In this document: piece after piece, positions 31,056 to 42,888 of the stretch | Numbering within the stretch: the stretch's first letter is position 1 | How the letters are laid out: the number at the start of each line of letters is the position of its first letter | Origin: Acanthamoeba castellanii str. Neff | Taxonomy: Eukaryota > Discosea > Longamoebia > Acanthamoebidae | Reading direction: 5' to 3' | Length of the DNA stretch: 64,000 nucleotides | NCBI RefSeq assembly: GCF_000313135.1 | Contig: NW_004457671.1 | Span: forward strand, 105,776 to 169,775 | Notes under the pieces: model-generated | Database searches by the model: none | Told to the model about the DNA's origin: nothing | Seen by the model: only the letters and a program-made list of their open reading frames with translations | Made by a program: the position numbers and the translations under genes

Positions 31056-33009
31056 TCACCGCCCGGCGCGGCCCTTCTTGTTGCCGCCGCCAGCCTTGTC
31101 CATGACCTGGATGAACCGCTTGGGCACCTGGTACTTCTGAATGAGGAACTCGGCCGTGGCCTTGATCACGTCGCCCTGCACCAGGATCTCCTTCCGGCCC
31201 TCGTTCTTCTTGCCCTCCACGTCGCCCATCGACGTGCTCGCCGCAAACTTCTTCGCCAGTTCCTGCGTTTTGGAAAAACAAACGCACACGGCACGGCACG
31301 ACACGACACACAGTTATGGCGTGTGTGCATTCCTGGCGTGCCATGGGTTGTAATGTGTGGGTACCGTGCGCAGAGTGTCGGCGGAGATGAGGAAGGTCTC
31401 CATGCCGGAGAGGACGGTGACGACCTTGCGGCCCTGCCGCTGCTCCGTGCGGATCAGCACCGGCGCGATGGCGCCCTTGCACACGTCTCCCACGCCGTCC
31501 CTCGAAACATAGCTGAAATTCTTCAGCTTGCCCAAAAACCTGCGTGTGTCGTCAGGTATCGCTTCGTGCGTGTGCGTGTGTCGGTGTGGTTGTGCGTGCG
31601 TGCGTGCGTGCGTGCGGTGTGGTTGTGTGTCGTGAGTGTGGTGGTGGTGGTGGTGGTGTGGTCGTACTTCTCGGCCAGGGTCTTCCGGTCGATCAGGTCG
31701 CCGTAGAAGGTCTTCTTGCCCATGACGTTGATGGCCAGGTACTCGTCCATGCGCACCACTCGCTTGTCCTTCTCCGGGACGAGCTTCTCCCGCGCCACGT
31801 AGGCCCACAGCAGCTCCTTCGCCTCCGCCGCCCGCCAGTAGTCATCCTGCCTGCCCTCCAGAAAACAGTTAAAAACAACGATTAGGTACAACCATCATTC
31901 ATATATTGAGAAATTAATAATAATAATAATGTGTAATTATAAGGTATTCCTTATAATAATAATAAAAATAAATAACAAGGTACCGGGCTTGGCCTCGGCG
32001 GTGAGAAGTGGTTTGAGCGCGGAGGTGAATTTGTAGATCTCCTCGATGTGGAGGCCCTTCTGCTCCTCGCCCGCCTCCTCCTTCTGCTGCGCCCCGCCCT
32101 CCTTGTTCACCCGGAACTCCTTGTACCTTGAACACCAACACCATCGTCAGCACACGACACGCATGACACGCACGACACACGACACACGCACGACATGACA
32201 CGCACGTACTCGTCGTGAGAGCGGTTGACGGCGGTGAGCTGGATCACGCCGGGCGAGGTCTCGCGGGTCTGGATGAGCCCCTTGCCGGCGGCCTCGGCCA
32301 GGAAGGTGTGGAGCTTCTTGTAGGAGGTGCGCTTGATCTCGAGCGTGGTGCCCTCGGGCCGGGCCGGCAGCATGTAGTCCGAGTAGAACACGTTGGCCAG
32401 CATGGGTAGGTCCTTGTCCCGCACCTTCCGCTCCCCGCCGCCCTTGAGCGCCGCCAGGAAGCAGTGGTGCAGAAGCTCGTTCTGCGCCCGCACCTCGTCT
32501 TCGTCGGGCGCCGCACGCCTGGTCGGCGCGGCTTCCTCCTCCTCGCCCTCGCCCTCCCCGTCGTCGCTTTCGTTCTTCGTCGCCTCGTCGGTGGTCGTGG
32601 TCGTGGTCGAAGAGGTGTCGCCCTCCTGCGCGTCAGCTGCGCTTTCATCGGCGAGGGGCGGCTCGACCTCGTCTTCGGCCGCCTGCTTGCTGAACCGGTC
32701 GTCCTCGATGAGCGGGTGCGGATCCTTGGTGCCTGCCTCCCTGTCACGCGTGTAGACGAAAAAGAGTTTAAAAAAACGCTGATCCACGCGCCGCACCGCA
32801 CACATACATACTGGTTTCGTATGCCTACGTACCAGAGCTTATCTTGGAAGAGGTGGAGCATCTCCACGCCCTTGCCCTGCATTCCCGCCCGCTCGACCGT
32901 TTCACTGCTCACCAGCATATGGCCCACGCCGATCGGCGCCCTGCGAAGCGAGACGTGGTGAGTGCATTTCAGCAATGGAACTCGAGACTGTGGAGAGAGG
33001 GTGTGTGTG

Positions 33010-33051
<42 letters not shown>

Positions 33052-33874
33052 TGTTGTGTGTTGTGTGTGGAAATGCGTGCGTACTTGTTGCCTTTGACGC
33101 AGAGCGCGCGCAGGCTGCCCTGTTGCCATCGCCCGTAGAAGGCGGGCCGCTTCTGTACCCACTCGCTGCTCTTCGGAACCACCACACCCTGCAGCATCAG
33201 GTCTGCAGGCCATCATGATCGTCCACATTCATTTCACAGTAAAATCGTTAATCATCATTGTGCGTGTGCGTGCGTAGAGGCGTGTGTGTGGCGCTGTGCT
33301 GTGTGTGTGCTTGTGTGTTACGCGTGTGTCGGCGTATCGTGGTACCTGCGCCGTTCAAAAGGCGAGAGAAGACCGGTGCGTGAATGACGAATGAAGGCAG
33401 AAGCTCGGGCAGCTTCCATAGTGCGTACACTGACATGGACCCAATGAATCAGCGATGGCCCATTGAGCGGAGCGAACAGAGAACTCTAGAAAAGCTGCAG
33501 CCAAGGACTGTGCGCACCTGTGGGAACCCAGTCATCGCGCCCGGAGGGATCGAAGAAGAGCGGCTGCGCCTCGACAAAGTAGAGCACCGTGCGGCTGCCG
33601 CCACCCAACTTGACCACCTCTATGTCCGCCTTGGGCGGCAGCACCTGGTAAAGGTCACCCCACCCGTGCTTGTGAATGAGCAAGAGATGCAAGAAAAGAT
33701 GGAGAAAGAAAGATCCATCATCATGCATGTGTGGAGATGAAAGATCGTGTGTGCCTGATTGAGCTGCTCTTCGGTGATGTGCGGGAATGCCGTGAGCAGG
33801 CCGGTGCGGAACCGGCGGACCTCGGACCGCTTGAGCTTGTTCCTGTTCTGGGTCTTGAAGGCCTTCTTGAACAT
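31056..33874 (-). CDS. EIF2D: Translation initiation factor eIF2D (ligatin)
   Basis: eIF2D helps deliver or release tRNA at the 40S P site and recycles subunits. The start MFKKAFKTQNRNKLKRSEVR matches the conserved animal N-terminus (MFxKAF...). The pre-PUA and PUA regions follow (VYALWKLPELLPSFVIHAPV; DLMLQGVVVP; APIGVGHMLVSS; GVEMLHLFQDKLW), then an acidic linker, a winged-helix/SWIB-like part (SYKKLHTFLAEAAGKGLIQT; YLAINVMGKKTFYGDLIDRK) and the SUI1 domain (GRKVVTVLSGMETFLISADT; EILVQGDVIKATAEFLIQKY; QVMDKAGGGNKKGRAGR). About 11 exons, with no frame break noticed. It shares a 95-base divergent promoter region with the carboxylase-like gene. Confidence 0.92.
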
Positions 33875-33969
33875 CCTTCGCCAATCGCTCTACTCGCTCT
33901 CTCTGTATTTCGTTTTTTCCTTTGTTCATCATATTTTCTTTTTATTTTCTCCTTTTCGTTTTGGTGAGG
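33875..33969. promoter_or_regulatory. Compact divergent promoter, eIF2D / carboxylase-like gene
   Basis: Only 95 bases separate the two start codons. The middle is T-rich on the plus strand (TTTTTTCCTTTG...TTTTATTTTCTCC). Both transcription starts, or at least both core promoters, must fit here or overlap the first exons. Confidence 0.5.
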
Positions 33970-36174
33970 ATGAGGCGGAGGGGGCGCGTAGGGCCGGAGC
34001 TGGCCGCAGACCACCACGACGCCGAGGTGGTGGCACCGGAGGGGGAAGGCACAGGTGGTGGGTTCACTCGTCGTGGTCGCAGCGGCGGCGGCTGGTGGGC
34101 GCCGCGGTGGGACTGGTGGGAGGAGCCGGTCGACGCCTCGTCCCTCTCCGCCCTGCGGATCATGTGGGGCATGCTCCACTTCCTCGAAGCCGCCTCCTAC
34201 ATCGCCAACGACTGCAACAAGGTAAGTGTGTGGGTGTGCGTGTGCGGTTGTGCGTGTGCGGTCTAACATACCTGTGTGCGCGGCGACATGCAGACCAAGA
34301 CGCACCTTATGGGCGGCGGCTGGCAGGCCAAGTACTGGGGCTTCGAGTGGGTGACGCCCTATGCGACGCTCGACGCCTTCCGGGCGCACTTCCTGGTGAC
34401 GATGGCGCTGGGCATGTGCATGACCGCCGGCCTGGCGCACCGGCCGGTCGCCTTGGCGCTGCTCGTGTCGCTGGCCTACACGTTCCTGCTCGACATGAAC
34501 AACTACCTCAACCACATCTACCTCATGCTCCTGGTCCAGGCCGCCTTGTGCCTCGCGCCGGCCAACGCCAAGTGGGCGCTCGACAACGTCCTCTTCCCCT
34601 CCACACGCCGGTTCGAACTCTCGCCTCCAGCAGAAGCCATGTATGCTTTGTTTCTTTCTCTTCATACGACTCACCATGGGCGTGTGTGTGTGTGTGTCGA
34701 ATGCAGAGATAAGGTGCCGCAGTGGACGTTGTGTTTATTGCAGTGGCTGATGGCGATCGTCTACTTCTATGCCGGTGTAGCCAAGGTTCTTCACAGCACA
34801 CCAAACGCACGACATACAACACGCAACACGCAACACGCAACACGCACACACGACACACGACACACTTACACACGACACACACGACACACGACACACTTAC
34901 ACACGACACACACGACACACACGACACACGACACACGGCACACGGCACACGACACACCACTGAGTAAGGCGATGTGTGTGCGGTGTGCGCAGGTGAACGA
35001 AGACTGGCTGCGCGGAGAGCCGCTGCGGCACTGGCTTGCCAAGCGGGGCCACCTGCCGCTGCTCGGCCCGCTGCTGGCCTGGGAGCCGTCGGCCCTCGCC
35101 TTCTCCTACGCGGGCCTGGCCTTCGACCTGCTCATCCCGTTCGTGCTCCTACAGCGCCGCGACTGGCGCCTGCGCGGGGCCGGGATCGCGGCCAGCCTGG
35201 GCTTCCACCTGCTCAACAAGCTCATCTTTGGCATTGGCGTGTTCCCCTGGATGTGCATCTGCCTCACCACCCTCTACTTGCCGCCCGACTGGCCCCAGCG
35301 CCTGGCCCAGCTCTTCCACACTTCATCATCATCACCATCTTCATCACCGTCATCGTCTTCGTCTTCTTCATCATCATCATCATCATCAACTTCATCATCG
35401 CGGCGCTACGACTCATCATCAAGACCGTCATCAGCTGCTACGCCAGGGTTGACATCAGCAGCGCGGAGTCGACGAAAAAGGAGGCCGGTGCGGGTGAGGG
35501 ACGTGGTGGTGACAGTGTGCGTGGTGGCCTTCGTGGCGCTGCAGATCGCGCTGCCCCTGCGCCACCTGCTCTACCCGGGCGACGTCACCTGGACCGAGTA
35601 CGGCCATCGCTTCTCGTACGCCTCCACCCCCCACTTCTTCGCAGTCGTTGTTAAACAGAACGATGAGTCGATCGACACGTAGTAACGTCGATGATAATCT
35701 CTGGCGCAGGTGGCGAATGAAGCTGCGGAACAAGGCCTGCCAAATGGAGATGTTCATTGAACGCCACCAACCCTTCAACCCATCCTCAATTCTACCCCGT
35801 ACCCACCCCTGCCAAACTGGTGTTGTGTGTTGCGCGTTACCGTGTGTCGTGTGTCGTGTGTCGTGTTGCGTTTATGATTTTGATTTACGTTTGTTTTTAA
35901 AAAAGGGGAGCCGTTGGCGGTGGAGCGCTACGTGACGAGGCGGCAGGCGCGCAAGATGGCCTCGCGCCCGGACAGCCTGCAGCAGTTCGCCCTGTACGTG
36001 GGCCAGCTGCTGCGCGACCGCGGCGAGCACGTGGCGGGCATCTACGCCACCTGCAACTGCACCCTCAACTACCGCCCGGGCGACCGGCAGCCCCTGGTCG
36101 ACCCGACCCACAACCTGCTCCTCCATGATGCCTGGGCGTGGCCCTACGCCTTCGTCACGCCCGCCGCGGCTTGA
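33970..36174 (+). CDS. Vitamin K-dependent gamma-carboxylase-like (HTTM) membrane protein
   Basis: The HTTM/VKGC family are multipass membrane proteins; the animal enzyme carboxylates glutamates using reduced vitamin K. From ATG 33970 there is a charged N-terminus, then SALRIMWGMLHFLEAASYI and several membrane segments (FLVTMALGMCMTAGLAH; WTLCLLQWLMAIVYFYAGVA; VFPWMCICLTTLYLPPDWP). After a low-complexity Ser run come RFSWRMKLRNKACQMEMFIE and a lumenal-type domain ending LNYRPGDRQPLVDPTHNLL. RFSWRMKLR is a family hallmark. About six exons. A propeptide-binding specificity or vitamin K use cannot be inferred. It could equally be a carboxylase homologue with another substrate. Confidence 0.82.
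35322..35405 (+). repeat. Coding TCA/TCT repeat (poly-Ser insert)
   Basis: A run of TCA, TCT and TCG codons encodes about 24 serines with a few Pro and Thr inside the carboxylase-like protein, between two membrane regions. The family does not normally have it, so it probably forms a flexible loop that varies in length between strains. Confidence 0.8.
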
Positions 36175-36326
36175 CATGTTTGGCATAATTTCCATTGCAA
36201 TGCAACACACATCCGCTAATATATAGAGCTCAGATTTCTTTTTTGAGTTGGGTAGTGCCAACGTTAAATGGTGATGGCTGAGTGGTGTGGAATTGTTTGC
36301 AGCTTACAGTTTTCTTTTGGCCAGTT

Positions 36327-38929
36327 TTATACTTTCTGGAGGACGAGGCCCTTGAGGTACTTGCCGACGCGCTCGTCGCCGGCGCGCCACCGGAAGTCGG
36401 CAGCCTGGCCGAGCGCAGTCACCCGACGCCACCGGCCGCTCTCGTCCTTGAGGCCCTTTTCCATGATCTCTCGCACCCACGCCTCCTCCGACCTGTTTTG
36501 GCCAACCCAACCCAACCCTCTCAGCAAATTACGCGCGTGCGATGCTGCGTGTGCGGTCATGTTGCGTGTGTGCGGGGAGGTACCGCGATCGGGTGTTGTT
36601 GAAGGCGACGATATAGCCCGATGGTGCGACGACCGGTGCAGCGAGCTTCACCAGTCGTCCGTAGTCACTCTTGGCCGACCACACCGACCCTGGTGCGCAC
36701 ACGACATGCGACCGCACACGCGACGCAATACAACGTGCAAGGCACGACCGCACACGCGATGCAAACAACACCGCACGCGCTGGAACGTCAGAGAGGCTGG
36801 GAGTGCGGGGGAGCAAGCACGGTCGGGGGCGTACCGGAGAGGGCGGAGGTGCGGGCCAGTGCGGGAGGGTCGAGCAGAACGACGTCGAACTTGCGGCTCT
36901 TGGCGCGGAGGGCGATGAGCTCCTGGAAGGCGTCGCGGGCCACGAACTCGTGGCCTTCACCTCGCTTCCGCCCGCCCTGCCACCCTTTTTTGTCTGCTCC
37001 TGTGTTGTAGTTGTTGTGCATGATTGGTAGAAATTTCTCAGTTAAGGCTTGTTGGTTGCATGGGAAATCCTAAAATAGGCCGTCGGCTGTTACATGGGAG
37101 ATAAGAAAGAAATGGGTGGTACTTTTGTCGGCCGAGAAGGCGAGGGGAATGCCGTTGAGCCGGAAGTTGGCCATCGCCACGTCCAGGCACATGGCCGAAT
37201 GGTCCACGCTCGTCGTCAGTGCCTTGGCCTGCCCAACACCATAACACACACACAACACACACACACACACACAACACACACACACACACAACACACACAC
37301 ACACACACACACACACACGACACACAAGACACGACACACACGACACACAGCGAAATATGATGTTAAGATAAGAATAATAATTTTGTCTCTCACAATAAAT
37401 AATAGCGATGGTGGTCGGGCAGTGGCGTGCCTTGACCGCGGCCGACACGCTCCAGGCGCCAGTGTGGGCGAACAGGTTGAGGAGGCTCATCTTGGGCCGC
37501 GTAAACACATTCTCCAGCATCCACTTACGGTTCTCCCTGAAGCACGCGCGCGGCCAAAACACGTCAGCGTAAGTCGAGCTGGTGGTGGGAGTGGCGGTGG
37601 TGGTGGTGGTGGTGGTGGTGGTGGTGGTGGTACCGCTGGTCGAGGAAGAGGCCGGAGGAGAGGGCCGAGGTGCGGAGATCGACGTGGTACTTGAGGCCGT
37701 CCTCCTCGACCACCACATCCCTGAACTCGGCGCTTCGATCGCCAGCCCGAAGCTGCTGCTGCGCCCTCTCCCTGTCGTCGCCGCCGCCATCCAACTCTTC
37801 ATCGTCGAACCCCTCTACGTCGTCTTCTTCATCCAAATCATCAGCATCTCCCGCCGCCGCACCCACATCGTCTTCCTGTCCAACGACACGACCAACGTGA
37901 GCGCTGGCAGTGGTCACATTGAGGGACGGGGTGAGAGGGTTGCCTGCTCGTCGTCGTTGAAGAAGGCCGGGTTGTAGTAGAAGCGCGCAGTCGGGCGCTT
38001 CTTGCGGAACCGCCTCCGCACGGTGATGCCCCGCAGGAAGGGCAGACACTCGGGCGACCACAGCTTGTCCCTGCAATACATTTCTTCTTCACGTGAGTTC
38101 GCGTGCGTGCGCGTGCGCGGTGGTGCGTGTGCGGTCATATGTGTGCGTGTGCGATGGATAGCATGTGACCGAACCTGATGAAGGGCAGGAAGCGGTCCCA
38201 GTGCACCGAGTAGGTCTGTACGTCGGCATACCTACGACACACACACACACACACACACAACACACACAGCGTGCACGAGATAGCTTTGTCAGCACGGGAA
38301 GAATAGAGAATAGAAGGAAGCGTTGAGACGAAAGAAGAAGGGGCGCGCGTGCCGGCCGTAGACGTCGATGGCGAGAGCGGTGAGGCCGTCGCCCAGCTCG
38401 TGCACCAGGCGGAAGGCCGACGTGTGGCGCGCGTCGTCGAGTTCGAGACGGCCCTCCCCGGCCAGCTGGCGGCGATAGGTCAAGGCCTCCCGCAGCGCGC
38501 CCTCCACGTAGGCCTCGTCCACCGCACTCATACCATAACCCACCTGATGAGAAAAATGAATTAATAAATAAAAAAATGCAAATCATTTAGAAAAGAAAAA
38601 GAAAAGCGTACGACGCGAATGGGCGGGCTGAGGGTGGGGTCGACGAGGAGGACTGCACGGTCGTCTGCTGGGCCGGCTGAGGTGGATGTGAGTGGGTTGG
38701 TGACGGCCACGAAGCCCTGGGGCGGGGGGCGAGATGCGGCAGTGGTGCCGCTGCCCTGCAGCTGCGGCACACAGTTCTCCGGCAGGCTCCACACTCGCCG
38801 TGGCGGCTGCTCAGGGCTGCTATGGTCGGAGTTGGGAAAGAGGCGCGCGGCGAGGGTGGGGTGAAGCGCGGGCAGGACCGTTGTCGCCGGCCCCGCATTC
38901 ATCCGCTTCAGCAACGCGCGTCGTGCCAT
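36327..38929 (-). CDS. RlmI-like class I SAM-dependent methyltransferase (COG1092 type)
   Basis: Probably methylates rRNA cytosine C5, as bacterial RlmI does; the substrate is inferred. ATG 38929 opens MARRALLKRMNAGPATTVLP, Arg-rich with few acids, which could be a mitochondrial presequence. A PUA-like part (AVLLVDPTLSPPIRVV, VGYGMSAVDEAYVEGALREA) leads to the insert found in this family (ITVRRRFRKKRPTARFYYNP). The Rossmann domain has VDLRTSALSSGLFLDQR, motif I LLNLFAHTGAWSVSAAV and motif IV FDVVLLDPPALART. Later exons carry SDYGRLVKLAAPVVAPSGYI. About nine exons. The RlmI catalytic cysteine of the last motif is not evident at the expected place, where IVAFNNTRS is read. Confidence 0.75.
37246..37318. 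repeat. Intronic (CA)n microsatellite
   Basis: An interrupted CA run with AACAC breaks, followed by ACACGAC words, inside an intron of the methyltransferase gene. Confidence 0.9.
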
Positions 38930-39028
38930 CTGGTTCAAGATCTTTGAGCCGCTACTCGCTCATTTTCTCCACGCATTTCTTTTTCCCTTTCTTTTTCCCT
39001 TGTTCGTTTTATTTATCGTTTATTGCAG
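38930..39028. promoter_or_regulatory. Compact divergent promoter, methyltransferase / tyrosine recombinase
   Basis: The two start codons are 99 bases apart. The plus-strand text is pyrimidine-rich (TTTCTTTTTCCCTTTC repeated) and ends TTATTGCAG directly before the recombinase ATG. This could therefore also be the 3' end of a 5' UTR intron. Confidence 0.5.
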
Positions 39029-42000
39029 ATGATGAGGAGGCTGGCTGTGGCTGGTCGTGGCCCCCACCAGGCGGTGGTGGCGCCCTTGGGCTCGGCGCGG
39101 TGGTGGGCGACGGCAGCGCATCACGACCGACTCATGGTGCGCGGGTTGGCCACAGGCAGCAGGAGCGAAGATGTAAAGAGCAAATCGACAACGATGAAGA
39201 AGAAGAAAAAGAAGGGGCTGCTGGGGAGCGGTGGCTCGGCAGAGGGCGTGGGCGAGTTCACCCTCCTCTTCGAGGAGTGGAAGAACACCGCGGGTGCCGC
39301 TGCCATCACCTCGCCTCCGCTCACTTCCTCTTCTCTTCGGCATCAGTGGCGCGTAGTGGACGTCGTAACAAGAAACCATCACCTCCTCCTCTTCCTTCAC
39401 CTCCCACCACGACCGCCGTCTCCAGCGGACCCACTACTGCATCGCATGTAGCGGAGAAGATGTTGGAAAAGGCGGCCAAGAGCGAGCCCGACGCGTCGAA
39501 GGGACCCGCCACGGCCACCGCCCCTGCAACTGCCCACACCCCTCCTGTTCCATCTGCTTCTCCATCTTCTTCATCTTCTGCTACAACATCCGTGGCGCGT
39601 AGCGGTGCTCGCGCCAAGCTGCAGCCCAAAGCCATTACGTCGACGCTACCAGCCACTACAGCACCAGAAGTAGCATCAGAACCCACCAGAAAAGCTTCTG
39701 CTGTAGCATCTTCTCCCTCTACTTTGTCTCCTCCTTCAACCAGATCGACTACTCTCGAGAAGACCACGGGCATGGCCATGGTCGAGACCAAGGACAAGGC
39801 CGTCGAAGAGGCCAAGGGCGGCCTGGAGGAGCTGGTGCGGCGGGCGGGCCGCGAGCTGGGCCTCGGGGCGCGGGCGGACGACGAGCTGCGGGCCGTCGCC
39901 ACGCGCCTCCACGACAACTGGTTCCACGCCCCGGCCGACCTCGCCCACCTCACCCACGACGGTACTCTCCCTCTCTCTCTTTCTCCCCCTGGCCTTTCCT
40001 GATACCCGACCGCACACGCACACGCCGCACGCCGCACACGCCGCACACACCGTGGATGGAATGCAGATGCGGCCCGGTTGCGGATTCCGCTGCGGCTGTA
40101 CCAGGAGCTGGTGCGCATGGCCGACGCACCACCACCTGCCGCCGCCGCCGCCGCCGCCCCCGCGGCCCCGGCCGCCAGCACCACCCCCGCTGCGCCGTTG
40201 ACGTCGGCGGTCCCGGTAGCACCGGCACGAGTGAAGGGACGGCCGCGTGGTCGCAGTGGTGACGGCGGCCGAAGGGCCGAAGGCGAAAAGGCGACGGGCG
40301 AGAGCGCGGAAGTCGAGGCCTCGGCTTCGGCGGAAGCCGGCACTGCAGGCACGAAGTCCTCGAAGACCGGAAGCCGGCGGGGCGAAGCGACGCGCACGAA
40401 GGGCGAAAAGGCGACGGCCATGGCGAGCGTGGAGGGCGAAGAGGCGACGACAGAGGCGGAGGGCGAAGAAGAAGAAGAAGAGGCGACGACAGAAGTGCGG
40501 GCGAGAGCGCGACAGGCGGGGAGCATGCGGCTGGGGTGGGGCCGGAGCGGCGCCGTGCGGCTGGTGGCGCGGAAAAAGAACACCGACCGGACGCCCTATG
40601 GTCTGCGCGCCGCCGAGATCGGGCCGGGCCTCGCCGCCCAGCTCACCGCCTTCCGTCGCTTCCTCACCACCAAATTCTACGGTACGTCGCACACGTCGTG
40701 CGTGCCGTGCCGTGCCGTCCCGTGTGTGTCGTGTGGTGCGTGCGGTGGTGCGTGTGCGCTGACGTGTGTGTACGACGACAGGGCAGCAAGAGTCGCCGGT
40801 GGGGCAGGAGACGGCGGCGATGTACCAGAAGCACGCCCTGCTGTTCCTCGGTTGGCTCTGGCGCCACCGCGAGGCCGCCCCGGGCGCCGCCTCGCCCGCC
40901 CTGCCCACCAAAGTCCAAAAGGTACCCTGCAACCACACGACACGACACGACACGACACGACACGACACGACACGACACGACACGACCAACGACACGACAC
41001 GACACACGCTAATGACATGACACGACACGATGCGATCAGTTGACGTTGGACAGCCTGTTCGCGAATTCGAGCCGCGAGTCGGCGTCGGTGGTGTACGAGT
41101 ACGTGCATTGGCTGGTCACGGTGCGCGGCCACACGCCCAGCGGCGAGCTCAAGGCCCTCCACTCTCTCGTGGCCCTCGCCAAGTTCCTCTTCCACAAGCA
41201 GAGCAAGTCCGACCCCGCCGAGGGGGACAAGGTGCGCCCCTCCCGCCCCCACCCGCCCCCTTCGACGCCCGCCCCCTCCCGCCGCCGCCGCCGCCGCCGC
41301 CGCCGCCGACGTCGTGTGGCTCGCGTTGTGGCGTGTCGGCAGGCGTATTCGGACATCGGGGTGGTGCGAGAGCTGCGGAGGCTAGCGAGCGACGCGGCGG
41401 CTCGGGCCAAGATCGCGCCCAAGGTCTCCAACGAGCGCGCCAAGTGGCTCGACTGGCCCGGTACTTACTTGCCTCACCCCGCCAACCCCCACCCCCACCC
41501 ACCCAAGGCCGAGGTGGGCCGACTCACCACGGGGATGGTGCACGCAGAGTACCTGCGGTGCGTGGAGCTGCTGCAGAGCGAGTGTGCGGAGAAGGACAAG
41601 CTGCATCACCGGCGCTCACCCAGCGCGGTCGCCCAAAGCTTCCAGCTCTACCTCATGTACGCCGCACGCGACACGACACACACGACACGACACGACACAC
41701 GATGATCGTGGGCTAATGTGTGTGTGCGCGTCTCAGGTTCAGCATATTGAGCTGCGTGCCGGATAGGCAGCGCACACTCCGGGAGCTCGAGGTCGGCAAG
41801 GTACGCCCACGAGGCGCACACGACGCACGCCACGGCCACGCGCTAATGAGGTGTTGTGGGGGCAGACGCTGTTCAAAACGGAGGAGAGGGAGAGCGGGGC
41901 CGTGCGGTGGGAGATCCGGCACGGACCCGGCGACTACAAGACCGGCAAAATATACGGCGAACGGCCCCCGCTCCTCATCGCACCCCACGTACCCCTCTCT

Positions 42001-42857
42001 TTCATCTAAATTATTATATTTTGATATATAAAGACTTATTATTCTAATCTATTTATTTATACTCTTCTTATTATTTATGATATTTCTTCTATTTTGGTCG
42101 TTGTGTGGCTGCAGATTTATCCCTACCTCGAGGAGTACCTCACCAGGTGGCGGCCCCACCTCAACCCCGACCACAACTTCGGTGCGAGCTCTCTTTTTCA
42201 TCATCGTCACCATCATCGTCATTTCCACATCTTGGTGATGGTTGAGCATTACACACACGCGCACACACCGCACACGCACGCACGCACACGCACACACTCA
42301 CACACCACACACACCGCACACGCACGCACGCACACAAACGCTCACGCCCCAATCCTCCGTGGTCGTGTCGCGTGGGCGTGTTATATGCAGTGTTCAGCAA
42401 GAAGAACGGGGGGCGGCCGGACGCCAAGTGGGTGTACGCGGTCTTTTCGACGGCGGCCTACCGACTGACGGGCAAGCGCACCAACCCGCACCTCATCCGC
42501 GACATGATCGTCACCTACCTCCGCGACACCGACGTAACGCCCCCCCCCGCCACCAATCGCACGCACACGCACACACGTGTCTCACACACCGCACACGCAC
42601 ACCGCACACACGACGCGAAACGACACGCACAGGCGTCGGAGCGCGAGCTGGAGGCGTTGGCGATCTACATGGGCCATTCCCTTAAGATGCAGAAGACGAC
42701 CTACGATCGGCGCACCAAGCAGCAGAAGGTGGCCCCCGCGGTCCACCTGATCCACTCCATCAAGTCCACCTCCGCCCCCTTCCCACCACCGCCGCCGCCC
42801 CCTCCGCTCCCCACTACGGGTCGTCGAGCCGCCGCGGGCCAATCGGGAAAGGCCTAG
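39029..42857 (+). CDS. Nuclear, spliced tyrosine recombinase with presequence-like N-terminus
   Basis: Twelve exons (39029-39293, 39347-39961, 40067-40681, 40782-40921, 41040-41231, 41343-41460, 41548-41656, 41737-41800, 41866-41988, 42115-42181, 42391-42533, 42633-42857) sum to exactly 892 codons. The N-terminus MMRRLAVAGRGPHQAVVAPL is Arg-rich and acid-free like a mitochondrial presequence. A low-complexity region with an AT-hook-like KGRPRGRSG follows. Residues about 470-680 look like a helical core-binding domain. The catalytic part has PDRQRTLRELE (Arg I among R695/R697/R700), a Lys hairpin candidate (DYKTGKIYG), HLIR (H803, R806), MGH (H832) and TTYDRR (Y841). The H-to-Y spacing of nine equals that of XerD and Cre. 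Activity is inferred. Confidence 0.75.
40935..40985. repeat. Intronic pentamer array (ACACG)n
   Basis: About ten copies of a 5-base unit in an intron of the tyrosine recombinase gene. Confidence 0.92.
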
Positions 42858-42888
42858 GCCTAAGGTTTAAACATCGACCAAGCACCAA

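Noticed and set aside
39290..39350. Frameshift early in the tyrosine recombinase
   Set aside because: A 53-base gt...ag intron (39294-39346) with a pyrimidine-rich 3' end joins the two frames exactly.
39029..42857. A complete Crypton-type transposon
   Set aside because: No terminal repeats, target-site duplications or second gene were seen, and the gene has eleven introns and conserved-looking neighbours at 99 and 31 bases.
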